Assembly: GCA_002491245.1 (NCBI GenBank)
Contig: DKVO01000020.1
Span: 16,222-80,221 of the forward strand
Length of the DNA: 64,000 bases
Reading direction: 5' to 3'
Origin: Porphyromonadaceae bacterium UBA7176
GTDB lineage: Bacteria > Bacteroidota > Bacteroidia > Bacteroidales > Muribaculaceae
The notes beneath the pieces were generated by a model. That model worked only from the letters and a program-made list of their open reading frames with translations, searched no databases and had not been told where the DNA came from. The translations under genes and the position numbers were made by a program. Below are positions 63,134 through 64,000 of this stretch, piece by piece. Numbering within the stretch: position 1 is the first letter of the stretch; each line of letters starts with the position of its first letter.

Positions 63134-64000
63134 TCAGGTATTGGCACATAACGTCGCCAAACGTGTAAATCTACCGGAATACGGCGTCCGCGCCGTCATA
63201 GACCTTCTCGACGATGGAGCCACAGTGCCTTTCATCAGCCGCTACCGCAAAGACCGCACCGGAGCCCTCACCGAGGTCGATGTACGCGCTATCGAAAGCG
63301 CCCTTGCCGCAGTCCGCGCTCTCGATGCCCGAAAAGAATTTGTGAGAGAGGCCATAAGCGCAACCGGGGCATTGACCGACGAGCTTTCCAAGCGGCTCGA
63401 CGAGGCTGACTCGATGACTGCTGTAGAAGACATCTACGCTCCATTCAAGCCCAAACGCCGCACACGTGCCACCGCAGCCCGGGAAAAAGGGCTCGAGGGC
63501 CTCGCCAAAATCATAATGGCCGGACAATCCGACCCTATCAAGGCAGCCGAACGTTTTGTCAAAGCCGGAACAGTTGACACCCCCTCCGATGCCCTGCAAG
63601 GAGCCGAGGACATAATTGCGGAATGGGCATCGGAATCGACCCGTCTCAGAAATGCCACACGCCGTGCGTTGCGCCGCAAAGCATCGATCAAATGCTCACC
63701 GGCAAAAGGAGAGGAAGAGGCTCTCGCCGATTCACCTTTTGCAGGATACGCGTCGTTTACGACACCTGTATTCCGCTGTTCGTCGCACCAATATCTGGCT
63801 ATACGCCGTGCTGAAAGCCAGGGCCTACTCAAGGTTAGATACACTTTCCCGGCGAACGACAACACTGCCGGTGAACTTGTGGATATGTACGTATCCCCAA
63901 AAGCCAACAAGGCATGTGCCAAACACATAGCTGCGGCCGTCACAGATGCCTACAAACGCCTGATACTCCCGGCTGCCGAGACCGAGATTTCTGCCGAGCT
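63123..64000 (+). CDS. tex: Tex family RNA-binding transcription accessory protein, 3' truncated by window
   Basis: The first 292 codons of a Tex protein; the rest lies beyond the window. The N-terminal region reads QVLAHNVAKRVNLPEYGVRA, then DDGATVPFISRYRKDRTGAL, DARKEFVREAI and the Tex-typical DIYAPFKPKRRTRATAARE. This is a nucleic-acid-binding housekeeping protein with later YqgF-like, HhH and S1 domains in full-length members. It appears to start at GTG 63123, overlapping the phosphoesterase gene by 11 bp; no in-frame ATG lies nearby. Confidence 0.9.
   Translation, partial: METNQVLAHNVAKRVNLPEYGVRAVIDLLDDGATVPFISRYRKDRTGALTEVDVRAIESALAAVRALDARKEFVREAISATGALTDELSKRLDEADSMTAVEDIYAPFKPKRRTRATAAREKGLEGLAKIIMAGQSDPIKAAERFVKAGTVDTPSDALQGAEDIIAEWASESTRLRNATRRALRRKASIKCSPAKGEEEALADSPFAGYASFTTPVFRCSSHQYLAIRRAESQGLLKVRYTFPANDNTAGELVDMYVSPKANKACAKHIAAAVTDAYKRLILPAAETEISAE

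Overview
The window looks like a chromosomal segment of a gut Bacteroidales bacterium, most likely of the Muribaculaceae type (inference). The signs are promoters of the Bacteroidetes primary sigma factor (TTTG, 19-20 bases, TAnnTTTG) ahead of many genes, a PorZ homologue plus proteins with type IX secretion (T9SS) C-terminal signals, a lipoprotein BamA/TamA-like protein (TamL type), a Bacteroidetes-type RNA polymerase omega subunit, DUF4294 and TonB-dependent receptors. Nearly all the sequence is housekeeping or ordinary accessory DNA. I see no prophage, insertion sequence, CRISPR array or defence island.

Layout. 1-200: tRNA-Arg(ACG), preceded by the 3' end of an identical copy cut by the window edge. 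221-3109: DUF4294 protein and xerD, converging on a MATE exporter. 3182-9991, minus strand: Bax-inhibitor-1 protein, argS, mannose-1-phosphate guanylyltransferase, hflX, acyl-CoA synthetase. 10342-13790: a C-terminal processing protease flanked by two copies of an intergenic hairpin element, a SurA-like lipoprotein, and a KilA-N gene lying between two copies of the same promoter. 14109-21907: three secreted proteins, apparently T9SS cargo (beta-rich protein, subtilisin-like protease, leucine-rich-repeat protein). 22060-24760: His-rich small protein and a TonB receptor. 24882-38354: a long minus-strand directon with an orphan sensor kinase, TamL, phosphoglycolate phosphatase, nadA, leuS, rdgB, porZ, an unknown protein and panB. 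38836-40889: aspartate 4-decarboxylase with an Ala-rich helical protein.

41043-44658: GH110-like beta-helix protein and a TonB receptor, followed by a 42/36-bp tandem repeat array. 44889-53897, minus strand: alcohol dehydrogenase, rpoZ, bamD, FadL-type porin, prs, alpha-amylase, patatin and a DUF1080 lipoprotein. 54048-60647: a complete hexuronate operon (ExuT-type transporter, UxaC, UxuA, SDR-type fructuronate reductase, KdgK, KDPG aldolase) taking glucuronate/galacturonate-type sugars to pyruvate and glyceraldehyde-3-phosphate. For galacturonate the altronate branch (UxaA/UxaB) is not present here. 60750-end: acyltransferase, membrane metallophosphoesterase and the start of tex.

The items that deserve a second look are non-coding or organisational: the duplicated promoter around the KilA-N gene, the hairpin element on both sides of ctp, the tandem array and its relation to a hairpin in the T9SS cargo operon, and a promoter-to-T-tract stretch upstream of the sensor kinase that may encode an RNA. 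Functions are assigned by reading motifs only; no database search was run.
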